This document shows positions 1-5,051 of a stretch of 5,139 bases of DNA, one piece after another; the stretch's first letter is position 1; the number at the start of each line of letters is the position of its first letter. The DNA lies in NCBI GenBank assembly GCA_003266065.1, contig MUZY01000070.1, positions 2,157 through 7,295 of the forward strand. The letters are read 5' to 3'. The DNA is from Methanosphaera sp. rholeuAM130 (GTDB taxonomy: Archaea > Methanobacteriota > Methanobacteria > Methanobacteriales > Methanobacteriaceae). The notes beneath the pieces are model-generated. The model ran no database searches. It was not told the origin of the DNA and saw only the letters and a program-made list of their open reading frames with translations. The position numbers and the translations under genes were made by a program.

Positions 1-85
1 TTTTGTTTTAAATGTTTATAGGATATAAAGTGTTAAACCTTTCATACTTAATATAGGTTATATCTTTATTAATATATATAATTAT

Positions 86-1384
86 TCAAAATTTACGTTT
101 GATATCCCTCAGCGATGATGTCAATTTCCAGGAGTTTGATGAATAAATAGTTTTAATGGTATCGTTTAGCTTCTGGTTACGCTTCTTTAGGTCTTCATTG
201 TTTTTGACCAATTTGTCCCGTAAGGACAAGAGTATTAGCTTTTCTTCCTTCAAGTCATTCAATTCATCAAGCTGTTTTTGATTTTTTATTTTTAATTCAA
301 CCGGGTTGAATTCATCATCCAGCAGATTGTCTATCGATTCCTGTGTTACCCGTACATCCTCTTCCAATAGCCGTATTTTATCGTCAGCCGATGACAGTTT
401 ACTTAGCAGTTCATCATTTTTTGATTCCAAATCCTTTTGCAATTGTATCTGATTGTCCAGGTCGTTTCTTAAGGAGTTTCGTTCCTTTTTGATTTGAGCT
501 ACGTATTTATCTCTTTCAACCAGTTCAAGTTCATATTCCGCATTTTTGATATGGTTTTTCAACCGGTCCGTTCGAATGCCGTCATTTAATTTTCGGTATT
601 CGTCGGTTGAAAGTACCCTGTTACGTTCGGCTATATCACAGATTTGCCTTGTATAATCGCTGTAGTATTCTTCAACGTAGTGTTTTGGACCAAGTCCCCA
701 CTGGTGATTTTCATCCAGCAATACATCATTGTCGAATTCCAGTATTTCCACGTCAAATTTCTTTGCAATATATGAATCCATCAACGGCAGGTAATGGTTA
801 TCTGTTCTATTTTTAAACTCCTCGTTTTCTTCGATAGTGCCATCACCCTTTTGTACGCGGTATGCTTCCCTGACCGGATTGAGTATTACCGTTAAATCAG
901 GATACTCGTCATTTAATACATCAAAGAATTTGGTATAGCTTTCCTTGAAGAGTTTCATAAATTCATTCGTATTTTCCTGTATCTTTATAAATCGTTTTTG
1001 CTTAATATTATTAAAAAACTCCGTCTTATCATATTGGGGATAGTTGAAGAATATGTAATCTTCGAATGATACCAAACCCCATTTTACTTCCAGGCCCACA
1101 TCTATTAAGAGATAATCGATATCTGCACGTGATAACCTGTCAAAAAATAGTTTATCCAAATCTTTTTCTATAAATGATGAATATGATTGATTTTCCTTAT
1201 TTTCCGGAAGTATTTTAATTGATTCCTTATCATACGGAACGGGATCTTGCATATTGCTTATGATAGAATTATTCACATAGCTTAGGTTAATTGTGAAGTA
1301 ATCCTTATAGTTTTTATTTATTGAGCTGTTAAAGATATCCCTTGTAGGACAACTCCCAAATACTCCGATTTTAATTGTAGACAT
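86..1384 (-). CDS. DUF6270-like (SGNH-like) protein with long C-terminal coiled coil
   Basis: The protein has 432 residues. Residues 5-255 resemble the DUF6270 family: a GSC motif at 10-12 followed by TRD at 14-16, a hydrophobic strand ending in D95, LNPVREAY at 168-175, and a conserved-looking block with D224, H227, WGL 229-231 and H235-Y236. A GSC near the start and a DxxH late in the domain recall SGNH esterases/acyltransferases, but catalysis is inference. Residues 275-412 are charged and heptad-like (coiled coil), interrupted by NPVE at 360-363. The end, SNSWKLTSSLRDIKRKF, resembles the SxSWxLTxPLR tails found on many surface-glycan glycosyltransferases. There is no signal peptide or membrane segment, so it is probably cytoplasmic. 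DUF6270 proteins often sit in polysaccharide loci, so a role in surface glycan synthesis or modification is likely but unproven. The ATG at 1384 lacks a Shine-Dalgarno sequence and may be leaderless. It is separated by 193 bp from the hydrolase gene and probably has its own promoter. Confidence 0.85.
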   Translation of the reverse strand: MSTIKIGVFGSCPTRDIFNSSINKNYKDYFTINLSYVNNSIISNMQDPVPYDKESIKILPENKENQSYSSFIEKDLDKLFFDRLSRADIDYLLIDVGLEVKWGLVSFEDYIFFNYPQYDKTEFFNNIKQKRFIKIQENTNEFMKLFKESYTKFFDVLNDEYPDLTVILNPVREAYRVQKGDGTIEENEEFKNRTDNHYLPLMDSYIAKKFDVEILEFDNDVLLDENHQWGLGPKHYVEEYYSDYTRQICDIAERNRVLSTDEYRKLNDGIRTDRLKNHIKNAEYELELVERDKYVAQIKKERNSLRNDLDNQIQLQKDLESKNDELLSKLSSADDKIRLLEEDVRVTQESIDNLLDDEFNPVELKIKNQKQLDELNDLKEEKLILLSLRDKLVKNNEDLKKRNQKLNDTIKTIYSSNSWKLTSSLRDIKRKF

Positions 1385-1407
1385 ATATAAATATATTGTA
1401 TTTTTTA

Positions 1408-1418
1408 GATAAATAGAT
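1408..1418 (-). promoter_or_regulatory. candidate TATA box for the DUF6270 gene
   Basis: The minus strand reads TCTATTTATC here. Archaeal transcripts start about 25 bp downstream of the TATA box, which would put the start at roughly 1385-1390, essentially at the ATG. That fits the absence of any Shine-Dalgarno sequence in front of this gene. The DNA is so AT-rich that chance matches are common. Confidence 0.3.
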
Positions 1419-1459
1419 TTTGAATGTCAGTGGGATAAATGGATTTTTAATGTGGTCGA
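1408..1459. repeat. imperfect 26-bp tandem repeat upstream of the DUF6270 gene
   Basis: GATAAATAGATTTTGAATGT at 1408-1427 recurs as GATAAATGGATTTTTAATGT at 1434-1453, 18 of 20 bases identical with a 26-bp offset. On the minus strand both copies contain a TATA-like element, CTATTTATC or CCATTTATC. The copy nearer the gene lies about 25-35 bp upstream of the ATG at 1384, where the TATA box of a leaderless or short-leader transcript would be. The repeat is seen directly; promoter or operator function is inference. Confidence 0.55.
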
Positions 1460-1534
1460 AAAAAAGTAATTGGACATATAATCAGATAACTGTGCAGATG
1501 TTTAATGTCGCTATGCAAATGTGAATAAAAAGTC

Positions 1535-1541
1535 AAAAAAA
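1535..1541 (-). terminator. oligo-T terminator after the UPF0173 hydrolase gene
   Basis: Seven consecutive T on the minus strand, 37 bp beyond the TAA stop of the hydrolase gene, with further short T-rich stretches before it. Archaeal RNA polymerase typically terminates at such tracts without needing a hairpin. A second T7 tract on the same strand at 1459-1465 could act as a back-up. Both lie before the DUF6270 gene, suggesting it is not simply read through from upstream. Confidence 0.5.
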
Positions 1542-1577
1542 GTACGCGTTGAAAAGAGTATAAAAGTAGAGGAAATC

Positions 1578-2288
1578 TTATTCGATTTCTTCCACGTAGT
1601 CTTCTCCCGGTTTTAATGCGATGGTTATTGTTCCTATGCTTTCATCTTCAACGAGTTTTGCAAACAAGTCAACGTCCTGTTCTATTGCTTCAAATGTGTT
1701 GTAGTGCATTGGAATGATTATTCTTGACTGCAGCCATCCTGCGGCTATTGCAGCATCCTCTATTCCCATCGTAAACTTATCGCCTATTGGAAGCAGTGAA
1801 ATGTCCGGTTTGTATATGTCTCCGATGACCATTTTCATATCACCGAATAAGCCGGTATCTCCTGCGTGATAAATTTTCTTTCCGCTTTCCAAGGTTATGA
1901 CAAATCCCGTCGCAACTCCGCCAACCTCAAGGTTTTCCATGAAGTCTATCGCCGAGGTATGTCTTGCATCGGTCATGGTAATGTTTATCAGATTGTTTAC
2001 GGATATTGTTCCGCCTATATTCATTCCTATAGCATTGAATCCCTGTTTTTGTACAAAGGTCGCCAGTTCGTGTGTTGCTATTATGGTTGCTCCTGACTGG
2101 TCTGCTATTTCAAGAGCGTCACCGAAGTGGTCGGAGTGTGCGTGTGTCACGAGAATTATGTCAGGATTGAGTAATTCTACGGGTGTTGTGCATGCGGGGT
2201 TGTTGCTTATAAATGGATCTATCAATATTTTTAGTCCCTCTTCAGAGGTTATGCTGAATGCTGAATGTCCAAGGTATTCTATTTTCAT
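1578..2288 (-). CDS. UPF0173 family metal-dependent hydrolase (metallo-beta-lactamase fold)
   Basis: The protein has 236 residues, close to the usual size of UPF0173/UlaG-like proteins, and appears complete. The metal-binding set of the fold is visible: D24 in LIDPF, the HxHxDH motif at H49-H51-D53-H54, H110 in DARHTS, the H141/D144 block in HAGDTG, and H195 in PMHYNTF. Two metal ions, usually zinc or manganese, are expected. The N-terminus MKIEYLGHSAFSI is characteristic of the family. The protein is cytoplasmic, with no signal peptide. The substrate is unknown for most members; UlaG relatives are lactonases, but sugar-lactone activity cannot be assumed here. The start is supported by AGGAAATGAT 4 bp upstream of the ATG. 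It lies 42 bp downstream of the glycosyltransferase gene on the same strand, so co-transcription is possible, although a TATA-like element at the end of that gene could drive it separately. Confidence 0.93.
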   Translation of the reverse strand: MKIEYLGHSAFSITSEEGLKILIDPFISNNPACTTPVELLNPDIILVTHAHSDHFGDALEIADQSGATIIATHELATFVQKQGFNAIGMNIGGTISVNNLINITMTDARHTSAIDFMENLEVGGVATGFVITLESGKKIYHAGDTGLFGDMKMVIGDIYKPDISLLPIGDKFTMGIEDAAIAAGWLQSRIIIPMHYNTFEAIEQDVDLFAKLVEDESIGTITIALKPGEDYVEEIE

Positions 2289-2330
2289 TTTATCATTTCC
2301 TATTATATTATTATGTTTATCTTTGTTTGT

Positions 2331-2342
2331 CTATTTATATAG
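2331..2342 (-). promoter_or_regulatory. possible internal TATA box for the hydrolase gene
   Basis: The minus strand reads CTATATAAATAG, overlapping the last codons and TAG stop of the glycosyltransferase gene. It matches an archaeal TATA box well. A transcript starting about 25 bp downstream (near 2310) would have a leader of roughly 20 bases containing the AGGAAATGAT ribosome binding site. This is compatible with independent expression of the hydrolase, but the element also encodes the Tyr-Lys end of the upstream protein. Confidence 0.35.
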
Positions 2343-3467
2343 ATTTTCTATTTGTTTTAATGCATTCGTTTTTCCATCATATTTAATGAACTCGCTGTAG
2401 GCTTCTTCATTGATTTTTATTAAGTCCAAGTTGTCGAGTGTTTGATTTATTGTTTCAAGAAGTTTTTGTTTATCGTTTATATTGGTTGTTGTTGTTATTT
2501 CATATTTTTCCATATTTTTAATGTTTCTGTGCTGTTCTATATGATTTTTAAGTGGTATCAGTATGTTAGGCTTTTTGACGGATATCAGTTCCATGCTTGT
2601 TGTATGTCCTGCCAGTGCTATGGTTAAATCTGACATCTGCATCCAGTCTACCAGGAATTGCGTGAATTCTTTGATTATTATCTTGCCGTTGTCCCTAATA
2701 TTGAACTCGTCCGTTTTTATTTCTAGTCCCGTGAATATTATTATCTTATCGCAGTTTATATCATCAACGATGTCGCATACGTTTCTTATGAGTACTTCTC
2801 CGAATTCACTTCCGCCCACAGTCAATAGTATTATCACCTCATTTTCATCGAAAGCGTATCTTTGTCTTAGGGCTTCTTTTGAGTCAATTTCATCGGGATT
2901 CTTATGCAACAGCGGTCCGATGTATACTGTTTTATCTTCTATCTTATGAGGCACGTCTACAGTTCCAGCTACGTCAGGTATTAATATTTTTTTACAACCC
3001 CGCGTTATCTCCTTAATGAATTTTCTAATGCTTTTTTCAAAGTATTTTATGCTCATGGATTCTGTGCTGTCCGAAAAGCCGAACGTCAAGTCATTTGTTA
3101 TTATATAACAGGGAATATTCAGAAATTTTGCAGTGATTGGGGATGTGTATGTGGAGTCTGCTATTATAACATCGGGCTTTATTTCCCGGATAATCTTCGC
3201 TTCCTTGTACATCGTTTTTATGAAGATAAATGGTATGTCTTTTGATTCCTTTACGGTGTCCTTTATTTTTATTTCTCCCTCATCTGCCTGGAAGTTCATT
3301 GTTGGCATGAGATATGTTTCTTCTTCGTTCATCTTAAGGTAATTGTAACCTGATCCGAAGCTTGCGAAGATTACTTCGTGACTTGCATCCCTTAATCTTC
3401 TTGCAAGTGCCAAATCTCTAGAGGCATGCCCTATTCCTACTCCAAATGATGTTATTAATATCCTCAT
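2331..3467 (-). CDS. MurG-like GT-B glycosyltransferase
   Basis: The protein has 378 residues. The N-terminal GT-B half opens with MRILITSFGVGIGHASRD; the GxGHxxR pattern at 11-17 is the acceptor-side loop of MurG/GT28-type enzymes. A strand with KPDVIIADS lies at 98-105. The C-terminal half has the nucleotide-sugar side: TVGGSEFGE at 216-224, then AGHTTSMELISVKKPNILIPL at 286-306 and EQHRNIKNMEK at 311-321, equivalent to the MurG GAxTxxE...GxPxxxxP...QxxNA region. It most resembles uncharacterised archaeal proteins annotated as UDP-GlcNAc:LPS GlcNAc transferase-like (MJ1255-like). The acceptor is unknown; surface glycan, glycolipid, N-glycan or pseudomurein precursor are all possible. There is no signal peptide, and peripheral membrane attachment is expected. 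The ATG start is supported by GGGGAT at 3472-3477, 4 bp upstream. The gene is divergent from the pilin-like genes and probably leads a two-gene unit with the hydrolase. Confidence 0.85.
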   Translation of the reverse strand: MRILITSFGVGIGHASRDLALARRLRDASHEVIFASFGSGYNYLKMNEEETYLMPTMNFQADEGEIKIKDTVKESKDIPFIFIKTMYKEAKIIREIKPDVIIADSTYTSPITAKFLNIPCYIITNDLTFGFSDSTESMSIKYFEKSIRKFIKEITRGCKKILIPDVAGTVDVPHKIEDKTVYIGPLLHKNPDEIDSKEALRQRYAFDENEVIILLTVGGSEFGEVLIRNVCDIVDDINCDKIIIFTGLEIKTDEFNIRDNGKIIIKEFTQFLVDWMQMSDLTIALAGHTTSMELISVKKPNILIPLKNHIEQHRNIKNMEKYEITTTTNINDKQKLLETINQTLDNLDLIKINEEAYSEFIKYDGKTNALKQIENLYK

Positions 3468-3507
3468 AAAATCCCCTTTTATTAATTATAATATATAATT
3501 TTAGGTT

Positions 3508-3519
3508 ATTAAATATAGA
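3508..3519 (-). promoter_or_regulatory. candidate TATA box for the glycosyltransferase gene
   Basis: The minus strand reads CTATATTTAATA. Transcription starting about 25 bp downstream, near 3488, would give a leader of about 20 bases containing the GGGGAT ribosome binding site. A second TATATA stretch around 3489-3498 is too close to the start codon to leave room for that leader. The element is adjacent to the first GTATTAC site (3524-3530), so a protein bound there could affect both divergent promoters. Confidence 0.35.
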
Positions 3520-3520
3520 A

Positions 3521-3600
3521 TATGTATTACTTATATTGAAAAATAGTAATACTTTTATAGTATGTATTACAAATAAGTCATTATAGTAATACGGGAGGTG
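3521..3600. repeat. two 40-bp units with paired GTATTAC/GTAATAC sites (operator-like)
   Basis: Two adjacent 40-bp units begin with the same ten bases, TATGTATTAC (3521-3530 and 3561-3570). Each has ATAGTAATAC near its end (3543-3552 with an A-rich flank, and 3583-3592). GTATTAC and GTAATAC are exact reverse complements, so each unit is an inverted repeat with centres 22 bp apart, about two helical turns. The pattern repeats at exactly 40 bp although the bases between are different. Conserved arms with diverged spacers are typical of protein binding sites. The inner two sites flank the likely TATA box of the pilin-like genes, and the last abuts the ribosome binding site. The repeat is read directly; regulator binding is inference. 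Confidence 0.75.
3553..3560 (+). promoter_or_regulatory. candidate TATA box for the pilin-like operon
   Basis: TTTTATAG lies between GTAATAC at 3546-3552 and GTATTAC at 3564-3570. A start about 25 bp downstream, near 3580-3584, would leave a leader of roughly 25 bases that contains the strong ribosome binding site. A protein bound at the flanking sites would be expected to compete with TBP/TFB. Confidence 0.45.
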
Positions 3601-3602
3601 AT
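3593..3602 (+). promoter_or_regulatory. strong ribosome binding site deciding a non-canonical start
   Basis: GGGAGGTGAT contains GGAGGTGAT, a nine-base complement to the archaeal 16S rRNA 3' end. It is the best ribosome binding site in the window. Three bases further comes ATA (3606-3608), in frame with the class III signal peptide. The GTG inside the site and the TTG at 3602 are both in other frames. Confidence 0.75.
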
Positions 3603-3605
3603 TGT

Positions 3606-3788
3606 ATAAACATCCTAGAGGACACCCACGGCCAAGGTGCGGCCGAATACATATTGCTGTTCGGAGGAGTAATAGTAATAGCACTGGTAGCCCTGCAGAT
3701 ATATCAGGGATACTTCAGCCAGTCCAGCTCGTTCAGTGCAAAGGATGATGCCGAACAGATTAGAAACAACCTAACAAACAAAACATAA
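3606..3788 (+). CDS. class III signal peptide (type IV pilin-like) small protein, apparent ATA start
   Basis: The protein has 60 residues if read from ATA at 3606, beginning (M)NILEDTHGQGAAEYILL. The short charged N-terminus, GQGAAE with Q at +1 and E at +5, and then a hydrophobic stretch LLFGGVIVIALVALQIY (residues 17-33) form the archaeal class III signal peptide. EppA-type prepilin peptidases cleave it between G9 and Q10. The mature part is about 51 residues: one membrane/assembly helix and a short polar tail ending DDAEQIRNNLTNKT, with a possible N-glycosylation sequon NLT. It could be a minor pilin, the core of a thin filament, or a membrane-held pilin-like peptide. No ATG, GTG or TTG exists in this frame between the upstream TAG (3558-3560) and the signal peptide. 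ATA is well placed after a strong ribosome binding site, so it is either a non-canonical start, a mutated start or a sequence error. The gene is the first of a pair with the one 18 bp downstream. Confidence 0.8.
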   Translation: MNILEDTHGQGAAEYILLFGGVIVIALVALQIYQGYFSQSSSFSAKDDAEQIRNNLTNKT

Positions 3789-3806
3789 AAAAAGAGCATG
3801 ATTTAA

Positions 3807-3980
3807 ATGATAAACGACAATAAAGCACAGACAAGCGTGGAACTAATATTGATACTCGCATCGATGATGATAATCGTACTCATATGTGGAAACTTCCTAA
3901 CGGATTCATTGAACGATATAGTCCTGCATCTGAAGATAGTTTTAAGAAACCTTAGAAATTCCATGATAGGCAACATTTAA
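3807..3980 (+). CDS. second class III signal peptide (type IV pilin-like) small protein
   Basis: The protein has 57 residues, starting MINDNKAQTSVELILILAS. AQTSVE has Q at +1 and E at +5 of an archaeal prepilin cleavage site, with cleavage expected after A7. A hydrophobic helix follows at residues 12-27. The mature part of 50 residues has a short, amphipathic, basic tail (HLKIVLRNLRNSMIGNI) unlike the acidic/polar tail of its neighbour. The two may be partner subunits, but this is inference. The start is the ATG at 3807; the ATG at 3798 meets a stop after two codons. The ribosome binding site is weak: GAGCATGAT, a degenerate relative of GGAGGTGAT, four bases upstream. It lies 18 bp behind the first pilin-like gene, so the two are almost certainly co-transcribed. 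It ends 13 bp from the convergent coaD gene. Confidence 0.8.
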   Translation: MINDNKAQTSVELILILASMMIIVLICGNFLTDSLNDIVLHLKIVLRNLRNSMIGNI

Positions 3981-3985
3981 AAAAA
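3979..3985 (-). terminator. oligo-T terminator of coaD overlapping the pilin stop
   Basis: Seven T in a row on the minus strand, beginning 9 bp beyond the coaD TGA stop. It would end coaD transcripts right at the 3' end of the convergent pilin-like gene. The plus strand has no comparable T tract in the 13-bp gap (only T4 at 3991-3994), so pilin transcripts may extend into coaD on its antisense strand; a T6 tract occurs at 4112-4117. Confidence 0.45.
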
Positions 3986-3993
3986 GTGAGTTT

Positions 3994-4449
3994 TCATAAT
4001 ATATTACCTTTCTTATCTATTTCACCCTTTCTTATGCGTGTGGATGAAATAGGTACCCCATCGGCTGCAAGAACCCATTCAATTACAATAATATCAAGGG
4101 GATTCAATCCATTTTTTACCCTTATATTGTTGATTTCCAATGCCGTAGCTTCAGTTTCATGACTTACGACAATTGCATCCAGACTTGAATCGGTATCCGC
4201 TGTACCGTATACATCGTTTATTTCTTTGATTTCATAGTCGACATCATATTTTTCTACAAGTTTTCTCAGTCGCTTGATTCTTAAACTGCAAGGCTCTATA
4301 TCATGTTTCTTACCTTTTACAAAGTCATCGGAGGTAATTCCAATCAGTACGTTATCGGCCACTTCAAATGCCGTACGAACCAATGTTTCATGACCCTTAT
4401 GAAACTTGTCAAATGTTCCGCCCACAGCTACTTTATTATACCTTTTCAT
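3994..4449 (-). CDS. coaD: phosphopantetheine adenylyltransferase, archaeal type
   Basis: This enzyme transfers AMP from ATP to 4'-phosphopantetheine, giving dephospho-CoA, the penultimate step of coenzyme A synthesis in the cytoplasm. It has 151 residues, complete and of normal size for the archaeal family. The nucleotidyltransferase signature is clear: VAVGGTFDKFHKGH at 7-20, with T12 and the HxGH motif H17-H20. VSHETE lies at 95-100, and the second nucleotide-binding motif ISSTRIRKG at 134-142. This form is related to eukaryotic PPAT domains rather than bacterial CoaD. The ATG at 4449 is preceded by GAATGATTTAA, a weak ribosome binding site nearly identical in its last bases to that of the second pilin-like gene. 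The gene stands alone, convergent with the pilin pair and with a long AT-rich region upstream. Confidence 0.95.
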   Translation of the reverse strand: MKRYNKVAVGGTFDKFHKGHETLVRTAFEVADNVLIGITSDDFVKGKKHDIEPCSLRIKRLRKLVEKYDVDYEIKEINDVYGTADTDSSLDAIVVSHETEATALEINNIRVKNGLNPLDIIVIEWVLAADGVPISSTRIRKGEIDKKGNIL

Positions 4450-4522
4450 TTAAATCATTCTTTAACTTTTTTTGAAAATTAGATGATGCCAATTCTGAAA
4501 CAAATAATGTTATATGTTATGT

Positions 4523-4533
4523 ATGTTTAACAT
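4523..4533. repeat. ATGTTTAACAT palindrome with adjacent ATGTTAT repeats
   Basis: ATGTTTAACAT is a perfect inverted repeat around one central base. It is preceded by two directly abutting ATGTTAT copies at 4507-4513 and 4514-4520, so three half-site-like ATGTT elements lie within 27 bp. It is 58-84 bp upstream of coaD, a possible operator location. Function is inference, and AT-rich DNA makes short palindromes common. Confidence 0.4.
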
Positions 4534-4933
4534 CCTATTTATTTTTAAACGGATATCGCCAACATAAATTTCATACAAATTCCAAATTTAATCACCGGCT
4601 AATATTTTTTTATAAATCATATTTTTTACTTGATAAATCAAACAGCAATAAATTTTTCTAATAAGAATAATTAATAATTGAAGTATTATTTATGGTAAAA
4701 TTTGAAAAAAGCAATTCTTTAACCATAGACGTAAATATTTCCAAATATCAATTCAATTCATACCATATTAAAGTATTAATAGAATTTATCTAATTAAATC
4801 GATTAAAATATAGTTTTAAAATTTATAATAAACCGTAATATATATTATTTTTTAAAACCATAGTAATATACAATAATGAAATAAATTTTAATGCATTTAA
4901 AAAATTTATAAAAATAAATATTAACTCTAAGTA

Positions 4934-4951
4934 AATATTTTTTTATAAATC
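4934..4951. repeat. 18-bp direct repeat with TATA-like core (other copy 4601-4618)
   Basis: AATATTTTTTTATAAATC occurs identically at 4601-4618 and 4934-4951, 333 bp apart. The core TTTATAAAT resembles an archaeal TATA box on either strand. The right copy is about 100 bp upstream of the secreted protein gene and overlaps a second repeat, AAATCGATTAAAA (4947-4959, also 4796-4808). Possible roles are alternative promoters for a long-leader transcript; low base complexity allows chance origin. Confidence 0.4.
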
Positions 4952-5051
4952 GATTAAAAAAATTGTAAAAATTTAGTATACTTACGATTATATGATTAAA
5001 TATGATTTCATTATTACTTTGATTTAAATCTAAAGAAAACTTAAGTTGATT

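Larger units (their letters stand above)
4450..5051. other. 602-bp AT-rich intergenic region with short repeats, no clear gene
   Basis: This is the divergent gap between coaD (-) and the secreted protein gene (+). No convincing gene is seen; the longest ATG-initiated reading frame noticed is 33 codons (4692-4793), without a ribosome binding site. The region is far more AT-rich than the genes. Near coaD there is a double ATGTTAT and an ATGTTTAACAT palindrome (4507-4533). Further right are an 18-bp exact repeat (4601-4618 and 4934-4951) containing TTTATAAAT and a 13-bp exact repeat AAATCGATTAAAA (4796-4808 and 4947-4959). TATA-like elements are numerous, so no single promoter can be assigned. 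No tRNA, rRNA or CRISPR pattern was found. Confidence 0.6.

Noticed and set aside
36..59. AACCT...AGGTT inverted repeat as a terminator after the DUF6270 gene
   Set aside because: The arms are only five bases with a 14-base loop, and no T tract follows on the minus strand, so it is not convincing.
607..816. 69-codon plus-strand frame inside the DUF6270 gene
   Set aside because: Antisense shadow with no ribosome binding site and no recognisable domain.
1897..2400. 167-codon plus-strand open frame opposite the hydrolase gene
   Set aside because: It is an antisense shadow of the UPF0173 gene, whose conserved metal-binding motifs are intact on the minus strand.
2563..2949. 128-codon plus-strand frame opposite the glycosyltransferase (also smaller ones at 2442-2627 and 3133-3342)
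   Set aside because: Antisense shadows of a gene with clear GT-B motifs; compositions are hydrophobic and serine-rich as expected from reversed codons.
3598..3609. GTG at 3598 or TTG at 3602 as the start of the first pilin-like gene
   Set aside because: Both are out of frame with the signal peptide. GTG reaches a stop at 3607-3609, and TTG gives an arginine- and serine-rich product without the pilin motif.
3418..3684. 88-codon minus-strand open frame overlapping the pilin-like gene and the 5' end of the glycosyltransferase
   Set aside because: Its product starts with a run of leucines that is the antisense of the pilin gene, it has no ribosome binding site, and it crosses the divergent promoter region. 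The plus-strand pilin reading explains the DNA better.
4692..4793. 33-codon plus-strand frame MVKFEKSNSLTIDVNIS... in the AT-rich gap
   Set aside because: It has no ribosome binding site, no motif and a length expected by chance among many frames. It might be a decayed gene remnant, but nothing supports that directly.
4450..5051. CRISPR array or RNA gene in the long gap
   Set aside because: Repeats are too few, too short and irregularly spaced for CRISPR, and no GC-rich folded segment of the tRNA or box RNA type is visible in this AT-rich DNA.
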